64,000 bases of DNA from an uncultured Faecalibacterium sp. (GTDB taxonomy: Bacteria > Bacillota > Clostridia > Oscillospirales > Ruminococcaceae), in contig CAJFNF010000001.1 in assembly GCA_904394215.1 (NCBI GenBank), positions 1-64,000 of the forward strand. Direction: 5' to 3'. A model generated the notes under the pieces. That model was given only the letters and a program-made list of their open reading frames with translations. It did not search any database and was not told the DNA's origin. The position numbers and the translations under genes are program-made. This document shows positions 55,392 to 64,000 of the stretch, in pieces. Positions within the stretch are counted from its first letter, which is position 1; every line of letters starts with the position of its first letter.

Positions 55392-56723
55392 ATGGCAAAT
55401 AACAATTCCGGCAGAGATAAAAATGAAAAAGATCTTGTTTGCAGCTTCTGCGGCAAGCATCAGGACGAAGTCGAGCGTATGATCATTGGGCCCGGCGTCA
55501 ACATCTGCAGCGAGTGCATCAACCTGTGCTACGATCTGCTGGGGGAGAAGCCCGACCGTTCCAGCGGCAACCGTCCCAATCGGGGCGGCGCCCCCAACGC
55601 CCGGGCCCGGATGCAGCCTGCAGCACCGGTCCAGCTCAATATTATGACCCCCGAGGAGATCAAGGAGGGTCTGGACCAGTATGTCATTGGCCAGGATGAG
55701 GCCAAGCGGGTCCTGTCCGTCTCGGTGTACAATCACTACAAGCGAATCATGAGCGGGAAGGGGAATGACGTCGAGCTGCAGAAGTCCAACGTTCTGCTGC
55801 TGGGTCCTTCCGGCGTGGGCAAGACCCTGCTGGCACAGACACTGGCGCGGATGCTGGGCGTCCCCTTTGCCATCGCCGATGCCACCACCCTGACCGAAGC
55901 CGGCTATGTAGGTGAGGATGTGGAGAACATCCTGCTGAAACTAATTCAGGCAGCCGACTTCGATGTGCAGCGGGCGCAGATCGGCATCATCTACATCGAT
56001 GAGATCGACAAAATCACCCGCAAGAGCGAAAACCCCTCCATCACCCGGGACGTGGGCGGTGAAGGTGTCCAGCAGGCCCTGCTGAAGATCCTGGAAGGCA
56101 CGGTCAGCAATGTCCCGCCCCAGGGCGGCCGCAAGCATCCTCAGCAGGAGTTCATCCAGATTGACACCACCAACATCCTGTTCATCTGCGGCGGCGCCTT
56201 TGACGGGCTGGACAAATACATCCAGCGCCGCACCGACAACTCCGCGCTGGGCTTTGGCAGCAATCTGAAGGACAACTCCTCTGAAGCACAGAAGGCTCTG
56301 CTGCGGAAGGTGGAGCCCCATGATCTGGTGAAGTTTGGCTTGATTCCTGAGCTGATCGGCCGTCTGCCTGTCATCACCGTTCTGGATGACCTGGACGAGG
56401 ATACTCTGGTCCGGGTGCTGAAAGAGCCCAAAAACAGCCTGGTCAAGCAGTACAAAGCACTGCTTGGAATGGACAACGTGGACCTGGTCTTTACCGATGA
56501 TGCCCTGCGTGCCATCGCCCGCAAGACCATCGAGCGCAAAACCGGCGCCCGCGGCCTGCGCAGTGTGATGGAGAACCTGCTGATGCCGGTGATGTACACT
56601 GTTCCCAGTGATGCCACCATCATCCGGGTTACCATTGACGAGGACACCGTGGAAGGCGGCGAACCCCACATGGAGTACGGCGCCGTCCGCAAACGCTACA
56701 AGAATCAGATTTCGGTGAGCTGA
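55392..56723 (+). CDS. clpX: ATP-dependent Clp protease ATP-binding subunit ClpX
   Basis: [27 protein letters not shown] zinc domain; [15 protein letters not shown]. Confidence 0.98.
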   Translation: MANNNSGRDKNEKDLVCSFCGKHQDEVERMIIGPGVNICSECINLCYDLLGEKPDRSSGNRPNRGGAPNARARMQPAAPVQLNIMTPEEIKEGLDQYVIGQDEAKRVLSVSVYNHYKRIMSGKGNDVELQKSNVLLLGPSGVGKTLLAQTLARMLGVPFAIADATTLTEAGYVGEDVENILLKLIQAADFDVQRAQIGIIYIDEIDKITRKSENPSITRDVGGEGVQQALLKILEGTVSNVPPQGGRKHPQQEFIQIDTTNILFICGGAFDGLDKYIQRRTDNSALGFGSNLKDNSSEAQKALLRKVEPHDLVKFGLIPELIGRLPVITVLDDLDEDTLVRVLKEPKNSLVKQYKALLGMDNVDLVFTDDALRAIARKTIERKTGARGLRSVMENLLMPVMYTVPSDATIIRVTIDEDTVEGGEPHMEYGAVRKRYKNQISVS

Positions 56724-56740
56724 GATTTGCCGAAGTTGCT

Positions 56741-56778
56741 GCCCAGCCAGGGAACCCACCCCTCGGCTGGGCTTTTTT
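56741..56778 (+). terminator. clpX terminator
   Basis: GCCCAGCC-N16-GGCTGGGC-TTTTTT. Confidence 0.8.
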
Positions 56779-56938
56779 CACCCAAAATTCTTGTTTCTCG
56801 CCAGAAAGTGTACTATAATAATAAAGTCTGGGATTGTGCCGGCAAAGCCGGCCAGTGGAAAGACATTTCTGCCGCACTTTCTCTGGCAGGGAAGCTGCGG
56901 TTGTGGGCAAAGAAAGTATTGTAAAGGAGCACTTCATT

Positions 56939-58219
56939 ATGGCAAATTATTTGGAGATGAGCACCGAAGAACTGAAGCAAGAGGAGAGCAAGCTGCGCAA
57001 AGCCTATGAGGACTACAAGGCCATGGGCCTGAAGCTGAATATGGCCCGCGGCAAGCCCGGCCCTCACCAGATGGACCTGTCCATGGACCTGTTCAAGACC
57101 ACCGATTACACTGCTGCGGACGGCACCGATGCCCGCAACTACGGTGACCTGGAAGGTCTGTACGAGGCACGGCAGCTGTTTGGCGACGTGATGGGCGTCA
57201 AGCCCGAAAACGTCTTTGTGGGCGGCAACTCCAGCCTGCAGCTGATGTACTGCCTGGTGAGCATTGGCTACACCTTCGGCTTCCCGGAGTCTCCCTGCCC
57301 CTGGTCCCAGGTGGATCACCCCAAGTTCCTGTGCCCTGTGCCCGGCTATGACCGTCACTTCCGTATCACCGAGGAGTTCGGCATCGACATGATCAATGTC
57401 CCCATGACGCCGGAAGGCCCCGATATGGATATGGTTGAAAAGCTGGTGGCAGAGGATCCCACCATCAAGGGCATTTGGTGTGTGCCCCAGTACTCCAACC
57501 CCGATGGCTATACTTACAGCGACGAAACCGTCCGCCGCTTCGCCGCCATGAAGACCGCCGCCCCTGATTTCAAGATCTTCTGGGATGAGGCTTACATCGT
57601 CCACCATCTGACTGACGAGATCATTGAGACCCCGGTTCTGCTGGAGGAGAGCAAGCCTTACGGCCACGAGGACCGCGTCTTCATGTTCACTTCCACCAGC
57701 AAGATCACCTTCCCGGGCGCTGGTGTGTCGGCTCTGGCCTGCAGCGACAACATGATGAAGTATGTCTGCAAGCGCTTCGGCGTCATGATCATCAGCTACG
57801 ACAAGATGAACCAGCTGCGCCATGTGCGGTTCCTGAAGAACAAGGCAGGCGTCCTGGCTCATATGCTCAAGCATCGCCGCCGTCTGGTGCCCGCCTTTGA
57901 CGCTGTCAAGACCACTTTTGCCCAGAAGCTGATCCCCTGCGGCGACATCGCTCATTGGACCAACCCCAAAGGCGGTTACTTCATCAGCCTGTATGTGATG
58001 CCCGGCTGCGCCAAGCGTGTGGCACAGCTATGCAAGGAGGCAGGCCTGGTGCTGACTGGCGCCGGCGCATCCTTCCCCTACGGCAAGGATCCCGACGATT
58101 CCCACCTGCGCATTGCCCCCACTTACCCCAGCCTGACCGAGGTCGAGAAGGCTTCCGACCTGCTGACCATCTGCACCCGGCTGGCTACTGTTGAGCTGCT
58201 GCTCAAGCAGAAGGCCTGA
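56939..58219 (+). CDS. PLP-dependent class I aminotransferase (PF12897-like aspartate aminotransferase)
   Basis: LNMARGKPGPHQMDLS; VPQYSNPDGYTYSDE; FTSTSKITFPGAGVSALA. Confidence 0.9.
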   Translation: MANYLEMSTEELKQEESKLRKAYEDYKAMGLKLNMARGKPGPHQMDLSMDLFKTTDYTAADGTDARNYGDLEGLYEARQLFGDVMGVKPENVFVGGNSSLQLMYCLVSIGYTFGFPESPCPWSQVDHPKFLCPVPGYDRHFRITEEFGIDMINVPMTPEGPDMDMVEKLVAEDPTIKGIWCVPQYSNPDGYTYSDETVRRFAAMKTAAPDFKIFWDEAYIVHHLTDEIIETPVLLEESKPYGHEDRVFMFTSTSKITFPGAGVSALACSDNMMKYVCKRFGVMIISYDKMNQLRHVRFLKNKAGVLAHMLKHRRRLVPAFDAVKTTFAQKLIPCGDIAHWTNPKGGYFISLYVMPGCAKRVAQLCKEAGLVLTGAGASFPYGKDPDDSHLRIAPTYPSLTEVEKASDLLTICTRLATVELLLKQKA

Positions 58220-58238
58220 GCTTCCGGCTCAGGGCCGG

Positions 58239-58343
58239 TCTGAAAAGTCCCCCAGCGCTTTGCAGCCACTGTTCGGCCTGTTTGACTTTTCAGATGCATC
58301 CTAAAAAATCTCCTCTGCCTGTCCGGCCAACCGGGCAGGCGGG
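58239..58343 (+). promoter_or_regulatory. Structured secDF 5' UTR
   Basis: TCTGAAAAGTC (58239-58249)/GACTTTTCAGA (58284-58294); GCCTGTCCGG-CCAA-CCGGGCAGGC just before the secDF RBS region. Confidence 0.5.
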
Positions 58344-58375
58344 AGGTTATTTCATTGGGAGGTTTCCAAATCAAT

Positions 58376-60694
58376 ATGAAAACAAAAGGCAGAGCATGGC
58401 ATCTCGTGGTCACGGTGCTGCTGATCGTGGTGTTTGCAATCACTGCGTTCTTTGGCGTAGCCGTGAAGTACGGAGATGTGACCACGACCTACATCAAGGG
58501 CGTATCGGATATCCGCTTCGGTGTGGATATCAAGGGCGGCGTCAACGTGACGTTCCTGCCCTCTGATGGCTACGATGCAACGGACGAGCAGCTGGATGCA
58601 GCCCAGTCGGTCATCGAAAACCGTCTGGTCGCCCTGAATATCACCGACTATGAGCTCTATGCAGACTACAATCAGGATAGTCTGATCCTGGAGTTCCCCT
58701 GGCAGTCGGACGAAACCAGTTTTGACCCCGAGGCCGCCATTCAGGAAATCGGCACCACTGCATACCTGACCTTCCGGGAGGGGAGCAGTGCCGACGGCAC
58801 CCTGATTCTGGATGGTTCCAGCGTCGAAAAGGCCACCGCCCAGTATGGCCCTGTGACCGATGGCGGTGCTTCTGAGTACTATGTGGCTCTGGAGTTTGAT
58901 TCGGAAGGTGCAGCCGCCTTCGGCGATGCCACCACCCGTCTCTATCAGGAAGGCGGCACCATCAGCATCTGGCTGGACGACCAGAACGTCAGTGTTGCTA
59001 CCGTCAATGCTGCCATCACCGACGGCAAGGCTGTGATCACCGGGTCCAACTTCACCCGTGACGACGTGGTCACACTGGCCCGTCAGATCAATTCGGGCGC
59101 ACTGCCCTTTGCTCTGACCGTGGACAGCTACTCCACCATCAGCCCCACCCTGGGCGAGAACAGCCTGCAGGCCATGGTCTACGCCGGCATCATCGCCTTT
59201 GCGCTGATCTTTGTGATCATGATTTCCATGTACCGCCTGCCCGGCGTTCTGGCCTGCGTGGCTCTGCTGGGCCAGGTGGCTGCAACTCTGGCTTTTGTGT
59301 CGGGATACTTCCCGGTATTCAACAGCTTTACCCTGACCCTGCCCGGTATTGCCGGTATCATCCTGGCCATCGGTATGGGTGTTGACGCCAACGTCATCAC
59401 GGCAGAGCGCATCAAAGAGGAGCTGCGCAGCGGCAAATCTCTGCCCGGCGCTCTGAAGAGCGGCTTTGCCCGCGGCCTGACCCCTGTCATTGACGGCAAC
59501 GTTACCATCGTGATCGTTGCTATCATCCTGATGGGTGCCTTCGGCCCCACCGACGGCATCTTTGCCCGTCTGCTGAACTTCGTGTTCTTCGCTTTCGGCG
59601 CATCCACCGCCGGCACCATTTACGCCTTCGGCTATACCTTGCTGACCGGTGTCCTGCTGAACTTTGTGTTCGGCGTTTTCTGCACCCGTGTGATGATCGC
59701 CGGCGCTGCCTCCATCAAGGCGCTCCAGAATCCCTGGCTGTACGGCGCTGATCGCGAGAAGAAGGAGCCCCGGAAGATTGATTTCACCGGCAAGCGGAAA
59801 GCTTTCCTGACCTTCTCCACCTGCCTGATGGCAGCCATCGTGCTGTGCGCTGTGGTGCTGGGCGTCAAGATGGACACCGAGTTCACCGGCGGTGCCATGA
59901 TCACCCTGAGCTACGAGGGTACCCCGGATCTCTCGGCTGTTCAGCAGACCGCGGAGACTGCTCTGGGCAGCACCAACCTCACCATTCAGACCGGTGAGAA
60001 CGTGGCCACCGGTGAATCCACCATCAAGATCTCGATGCCCGGCCGTGAGACCGTCACCACCGACCAGGTGACCGGCCTGCTGGACAGCCTGGGGGAGAGC
60101 TTCCCGGATAACAGCTTCGCCCAGCTGTCCCTGAGCAATGTCAGCCCTGCCATGGGTACCCGCTTCCTCCAGAAGAGTCTGGTGGCTGTGGTGTTTGCCC
60201 TGGCCCTGATCCTGATCTACATTGCAATCCGCTTCAGAAATATCGGCGGCCTGACCGGCGGCGCCATGGCCATCCTGGCCCTGCTCAATGACCTGATGGT
60301 GATCTTTGGCGTCTTTGTCATCCTGCGGGCACCGCTGGACGGCAACTTTATCGCCGCTCTGCTGACCATCCTCGGTTATTCGGTCAACGATACCGTTGTC
60401 ATCTACGACCGGATTCGTGAGAACCGCAAGCTGCTGGGCAAGAAGGCATCTTTCCCCGAGCTGATCAACATTTCTCTGAACCAGTCCCTTCGCCGCACCC
60501 TGATGACCACCATCACCACAGTGGTAGCACTGGCTGTGATGTGCATCGTCTCGGTTCTGTATGGGCTGGACAGCATCTTCACCTTTGCATTCCCCCTGAC
60601 GATGGGTATGATCAGCGGCGTCTACACCTCGCTGTGCGTTTCCACTTCTGCATGGATTACCTGGACCAACCGCAAAGGCAAGCAGAAGAACTAA
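58376..60694 (+). CDS. secDF: Fused protein translocase subunit SecD-SecF
   Basis: DIRFGVDIKGGVNVTF; GIAGIILAIGMGVDANVI; SecF half LNDLMVIFGVFVIL...LTILGYSVNDTVVIYDRIREN. Confidence 0.95.
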   Translation: MKTKGRAWHLVVTVLLIVVFAITAFFGVAVKYGDVTTTYIKGVSDIRFGVDIKGGVNVTFLPSDGYDATDEQLDAAQSVIENRLVALNITDYELYADYNQDSLILEFPWQSDETSFDPEAAIQEIGTTAYLTFREGSSADGTLILDGSSVEKATAQYGPVTDGGASEYYVALEFDSEGAAAFGDATTRLYQEGGTISIWLDDQNVSVATVNAAITDGKAVITGSNFTRDDVVTLARQINSGALPFALTVDSYSTISPTLGENSLQAMVYAGIIAFALIFVIMISMYRLPGVLACVALLGQVAATLAFVSGYFPVFNSFTLTLPGIAGIILAIGMGVDANVITAERIKEELRSGKSLPGALKSGFARGLTPVIDGNVTIVIVAIILMGAFGPTDGIFARLLNFVFFAFGASTAGTIYAFGYTLLTGVLLNFVFGVFCTRVMIAGAASIKALQNPWLYGADREKKEPRKIDFTGKRKAFLTFSTCLMAAIVLCAVVLGVKMDTEFTGGAMITLSYEGTPDLSAVQQTAETALGSTNLTIQTGENVATGESTIKISMPGRETVTTDQVTGLLDSLGESFPDNSFAQLSLSNVSPAMGTRFLQKSLVAVVFALALILIYIAIRFRNIGGLTGGAMAILALLNDLMVIFGVFVILRAPLDGNFIAALLTILGYSVNDTVVIYDRIRENRKLLGKKASFPELINISLNQSLRRTLMTTITTVVALAVMCIVSVLYGLDSIFTFAFPLTMGMISGVYTSLCVSTSAWITWTNRKGKQKN

Positions 60695-60740
60695 TCCGTT
60701 GCCGGGCTGACCGGATCACTTAGAAAATGGAGGACACCCT

Positions 60741-61202
60741 ATGAAATGCCCCTATTGTGGCGGCGAAGAGTCCAAGGTGATTGATTCCCGCCCAACTGAA
60801 GATGGTGAACGGATCCGCCGCCGCCGCGAGTGCCTGGCCTGCCACAAGCGGTTCACCACTTATGAAGCGGTTGAAACGCTGCCTCTGATGGTTATCAAAA
60901 AGAACAACTCGCGAGAGCCCTTTGACCGTCAGAAAGTGCTCAACGGCATGCTCCGTTCCTGCGCCCAGCGGCCCGTCAGCTATGAGCAGCTGGAGCAGGC
61001 CGTCAGCAACATCGAGCAGACCCTCCTGAGCAGCTATGACCGTGAGGTCAGCAGCGTGCAGATTGGCGAGCTTGCCATGCAGGAGCTGAAAAAGATTGAC
61101 GAAGTGGCTTATGTCCGCTTTGCTTCGGTCTACCGGCGGTTTGCCGACGTGGAAAGCTTCTTTGCAGAACTGGAACAGCTGATGAAAGACCGCAAGTCCT
61201 GA
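60741..61202 (+). CDS. nrdR: Transcriptional repressor NrdR
   Basis: [42 protein letters not shown]. Confidence 0.97.
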   Translation: MKCPYCGGEESKVIDSRPTEDGERIRRRRECLACHKRFTTYEAVETLPLMVIKKNNSREPFDRQKVLNGMLRSCAQRPVSYEQLEQAVSNIEQTLLSSYDREVSSVQIGELAMQELKKIDEVAYVRFASVYRRFADVESFFAELEQLMKDRKS

Positions 61203-61211
61203 ACCATTGGA

Positions 61212-61246
61212 ACAGCCCGGATGCCTGTGCATCCGGGCTGTTTTTG
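61212..61246 (+). terminator. nrdR terminator
   Basis: ACAGCCCGGATGC-CTGT-GCATCCGGGCTGT-TTTTG. Confidence 0.88.
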
Positions 61247-61262
61247 TACCCAGCGCTCCTTT

Positions 61263-61631
61263 TTAAAGCCAGCGGCGGGTCAACCAGTCAATGCTCTCTG
61301 CCTGAAAAGCGGCTCGGCCTATTTCACCCCGCGCCTCTTCCTGTGCTCCTTCTGTCAAGTAGTTAGCGGCAGCCCTAAGACAAGCTTCCAGTTCCAGAAA
61401 ATCTTCGGTGCGCAAATACAGCACGCTGCCTCGGCGCATGGTTTCACAGAGGGAAGCGCCTTCCAAAATTGCCTGGTGGGCACAGGGCAAATCGTCCTGC
61501 TCCAGCGCCTGGACTGCAGTATCCAGCTGGGCTGTCACCTCGTCTGCAAAAGTCCGGACCTGGTAGGTACTATAGCCCGTCAGAAGCAGAATGGCCACTG
61601 CAATCCCAAGGCACAGCCAAATTCTCTTCAC
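61263..61631 (-). CDS. DUF4363-family protein
   Basis: Single N-terminal TM; AVQALEQDDLPCAHQAILEGASLCETMRRGSVLYLRTEDFLELEACLRAAANYL. Confidence 0.75.
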   Translation of the reverse strand: MKRIWLCLGIAVAILLLTGYSTYQVRTFADEVTAQLDTAVQALEQDDLPCAHQAILEGASLCETMRRGSVLYLRTEDFLELEACLRAAANYLTEGAQEEARGEIGRAAFQAESIDWLTRRWL

Positions 61632-62341
61632 ACTGAGTCAGCTCCTTTTTTGGGCCCCCGGGCGGGGGCCCCTTTTTGTTTGCGCAAGAGAAAATAATCC
61701 TCCGTGTCGTTGCCCAGCAATAAGAGGATCTCGCTGACCAGCAGGGTATTGGCGGCAGCGGTGTGCTCCAGCCAGGTTCTGTCTTTGCCGCAGAAGCGGA
61801 GATTGTCATCCAACACCTGGCCATCCACCACCAGCGGAATGGTTGCCTGGGCTTTCTGGACAGCCACGCCCAGGTCTGCCAGGGTCACTGTTTCTTTGGC
61901 AGGTTTGCGGGCGACCGAAAGGCTACCATTGGTTTCCACGATGGCATAGGATACGTCCCGCGGGTCAAAGATTTCTTTGCCCCGCAGCGCTTCCATCAGG
62001 TCTGCGGCGGTCAGCCGGAGCATCCGCAGTGCATTCTGGTCAATCTTGCCGTCAAGGATCACCGTCTTGGGTCGGCCTGAAAGGATATTGGAGAAGCGCT
62101 GGCTGTGAAAGCTGAGCAGCGAGCCCAGCAATTCCAGGACGGCAATCAGGAAAAGGGGAACCAGGCTGGCTGTAATGGGGAACTCCTCCGACTCAATTGA
62201 GATGGAGGCCAGATTGGAGATCAGCATGGTGGATACAAGTTCCTCAGGCTGTAGTTCTCCCAGCTGACGTTTTCCCATCAGGCGCATGGCAAACAAGACG
62301 CACAGATAAATCAGTACGGTGCGGAAAATCAGCAATTTCAA
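61628..62341 (-). CDS. DUF421/YetF-family membrane protein
   Basis: (M)KLLIFRTVLIYLCVLFAMRLMGKRQLGELQPEELVSTMLISNLASISIE; TTG start with GGAGGA RBS. Confidence 0.88.
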   Translation of the reverse strand: MKLLIFRTVLIYLCVLFAMRLMGKRQLGELQPEELVSTMLISNLASISIESEEFPITASLVPLFLIAVLELLGSLLSFHSQRFSNILSGRPKTVILDGKIDQNALRMLRLTAADLMEALRGKEIFDPRDVSYAIVETNGSLSVARKPAKETVTLADLGVAVQKAQATIPLVVDGQVLDDNLRFCGKDRTWLEHTAAANTLLVSEILLLLGNDTEDYFLLRKQKGAPARGPKKGADSV

Positions 62342-62407
62342 TGGGCTGTCCTCCTTTTGCACGCAGACGGCAGGGTATGAACCCGGCCTCTTTCGGGCAT
62401 ACTGGGT

Positions 62408-63898
62408 TTGCAATCAGAAAAGGACGGTGAACCATTGGGAATGGATCAGCTCACAATCAAACTCAGTGAAAATCTGGCGGAGCTCAATACTAGGTTTGGC
62501 GCTTCGGCTGATTATTATGCAAAGCAGATCTCCATCTGCGGCTGTCCTGCGGCCATTGTTTTGTTTGACGGCATGGCCAGTCTGTCCTCCCTTTGGACCA
62601 TTCTGCTGGATGCCGTCAACCGGGAGGACCAGTTCACCGACTTTGAGCGGAATCCAGCCCCTGGTCAAAAGGTCTATGAGCATCTGATGTATCATTCTGA
62701 CCTCCCTGCGGAAAGTACGCCTGTGCGGTCTTTGGATGATGTAGTCATGCGTCTAACTGCCGGATTTGCGGTTCTGCTTTTGGATGGCTGTAGCCAGGGG
62801 ATCGCCTTCTCGGTCCAAAACCTGAAATTCCGGTCCATCGGAGAGCCCTCTGGAGAAGGCAATCTCCGGGGCAGCCGGGAAGGCTTTTCGGATCTGCTGC
62901 GGGTCAATCTGAGTTTGCTGCGGCGCCTGATCCGGAACGATAACCTTGTCATGGAAGTCTCCCAGGCCGATACCGCCATGAAAACGGAATACGCGCTGTG
63001 CTATCGGCGGGATAAAGCTGACGCCCAGGCTGTGGCCAAAATCCGGGACATCCTGAAAAATGCAAACCCGGAACTGCTGCTGGATTCCAGTTACTTTGTT
63101 CCATGGCTGCTGCCGGTCCGTTTTCGGCTTTTTACCCCTGTGAGCTATACGGAGCGTCCCGCGGTGGCCGCAGCCAAGCTCTGTGAAGGCAAAATTGTGA
63201 TTATGGTCAACGGCAGTCCATCCGTCCTGGTATTGCCGGCTTTGTTTGCAGAAAACTTTGAGTGTCTGGATGACTACGCCACCACGGCCTTCTTTTCCTC
63301 CTTCATCCGGATTTTAAAATACGCTTCTTTTTATCTGACCATCTTCCTGCCAGGTGTATTTGTCTGCCTGGCGGTTTATTTGCCCGAATTGATTCCGCCC
63401 CAGCTCCTCTCCAAGATTGCCGCAGCTGAACAGGGAACTCCTCTGCCTCTTTTCGCTGAGATGGTCATGGTAATCCTGATCCTGGAACTGATCCGGGAAG
63501 CAGGGCTCCGGATGCCCCAGTCTCTGGGTCATTCAGTCAGCCTGGTTGCTGCCCTGATCATTGGAGATGCTGCCGTCGCCGCCGGGCTGATGAGTACGCC
63601 GGTGATCCTGACGGCATGCATTACCTCGGTAGCCCTGTTCATCACGCCATCTCTGTATGAACCGGCCACCTTGCTGCGCCTGATGGTGGTTATAGCAGCC
63701 GGGCTGGCCGGGCCTGTGGGTTTGGCCGCCATTTTCCTGGTCTTTCTGTTTAGTTTGTCCGATGTGTCGGCCATGGGGGTACCTTATTTGGCTCAGCATC
63801 CTTTTCCCCACAAGCCGCTGGTGGAAGATGGCGTCATCCGTCGGGATTACCGGCGGATGTCCCGCCAGCCTTTCAATATCTGGCAGAGGAGGGGATAA
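62408..63898 (+). CDS. GerA-type spore germination receptor subunit A
   Basis: YTERPAVAAAKLCEGKIVIMVNGSPSVLVLPALFAENFECLDDYATTAFFSSFIRILKY; IREAGLRMPQSLGHSVSLVAALIIGDAAV. Confidence 0.92.
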   Translation: MQSEKDGEPLGMDQLTIKLSENLAELNTRFGASADYYAKQISICGCPAAIVLFDGMASLSSLWTILLDAVNREDQFTDFERNPAPGQKVYEHLMYHSDLPAESTPVRSLDDVVMRLTAGFAVLLLDGCSQGIAFSVQNLKFRSIGEPSGEGNLRGSREGFSDLLRVNLSLLRRLIRNDNLVMEVSQADTAMKTEYALCYRRDKADAQAVAKIRDILKNANPELLLDSSYFVPWLLPVRFRLFTPVSYTERPAVAAAKLCEGKIVIMVNGSPSVLVLPALFAENFECLDDYATTAFFSSFIRILKYASFYLTIFLPGVFVCLAVYLPELIPPQLLSKIAAAEQGTPLPLFAEMVMVILILELIREAGLRMPQSLGHSVSLVAALIIGDAAVAAGLMSTPVILTACITSVALFITPSLYEPATLLRLMVVIAAGLAGPVGLAAIFLVFLFSLSDVSAMGVPYLAQHPFPHKPLVEDGVIRRDYRRMSRQPFNIWQRRG

Positions 63899-63899
63899 G

Positions 63900-64000
63900 A
63901 TGGGCCAGGAAAACAAATACACTTTTTCTCTGTCTGCATTGGGGCTTGGTCTTGTCACGGCCACCCTTTCAAACTGCTTTTACAGCCCGGCGGGGGAGTA
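63900..64000 (+). CDS. Truncated CDS at window edge, downstream of the GerA-type gene
   Basis: ATG GGC CAG ... reads MGQENKYTFSLSALGLGLVTATLSNCFYSPAGE, open to the window end. Confidence 0.5.
   Translation, partial: MGQENKYTFSLSALGLGLVTATLSNCFYSPAGE

Noticed and set aside
58282-58566. 94-aa ORF overlapping the secDF start, considered as a regulatory leader peptide
   Set aside because: Mostly overlaps secDF coding sequence in another frame and lacks a clear RBS or arrest-like motif.
1-64000. CRISPR arrays, tRNA and rRNA genes
   Set aside because: No regularly spaced direct repeats, cloverleaf-like genes or rRNA-like sequence noticed on reading; a tRNAscan/Infernal run would be needed to be certain.

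Overview
This 64 kb, mostly GC-rich window looks like a chromosomal segment of a Gram-positive Clostridia/Ruminococcaceae-like bacterium (my inference from gene content and order). No rRNA, tRNA or CRISPR array was recognised. Three zones can be separated. (1) Bases 1-~8030 are accessory: the start of a leftward CDS at the left edge, a tract of nine hairpins or palindromes at 47-322, a divergent XRE regulator/SLOG-protein pair with twin operator-like repeats, and a type I restriction-modification operon (hsdR-X-hsdM-hsdS-TM). That operon carries an extra small candidate nuclease between hsdR and hsdM, and an AT-rich membrane-protein gene after hsdS. (2) The island abuts rlmD, whose C-terminus carries a ~93-aa extension starting next to CACGTCGAGTGCGTG. 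This resembles a known integrative-element target in rum/rlmD genes, so the left 8 kb may be one end of an integrated element. (3) From ~9.7 kb on the content is mostly core genes: galK, rpsF-ssb-rpsR, a TrpXYZ-like ABC operon, nth, rarA, miaB-ylbF-mutS-mutL-miaA, sepF-ylmH-divIVA-ileS-lspA-rluA-family, ppk1, a spoIVFA/spoIVFB-like pair with two radical-SAM/DUF2344 genes, rplS-lepB-ylqF-rnhB-yraN, thrC, tig-clpP-clpX, secDF, nrdR, and a GerA-type spore germination gene at the right edge. The best leads are the hairpin tract at 47-322, the RlmD fusion/attachment-like site, the non-canonical type I R-M operon, and several structured 5' leaders (rpsF, rplS, trpX-like, secDF). Start codons were adjusted from the ORF track using visible ribosome-binding sites. 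Product names come from recognised motifs, not database searches.
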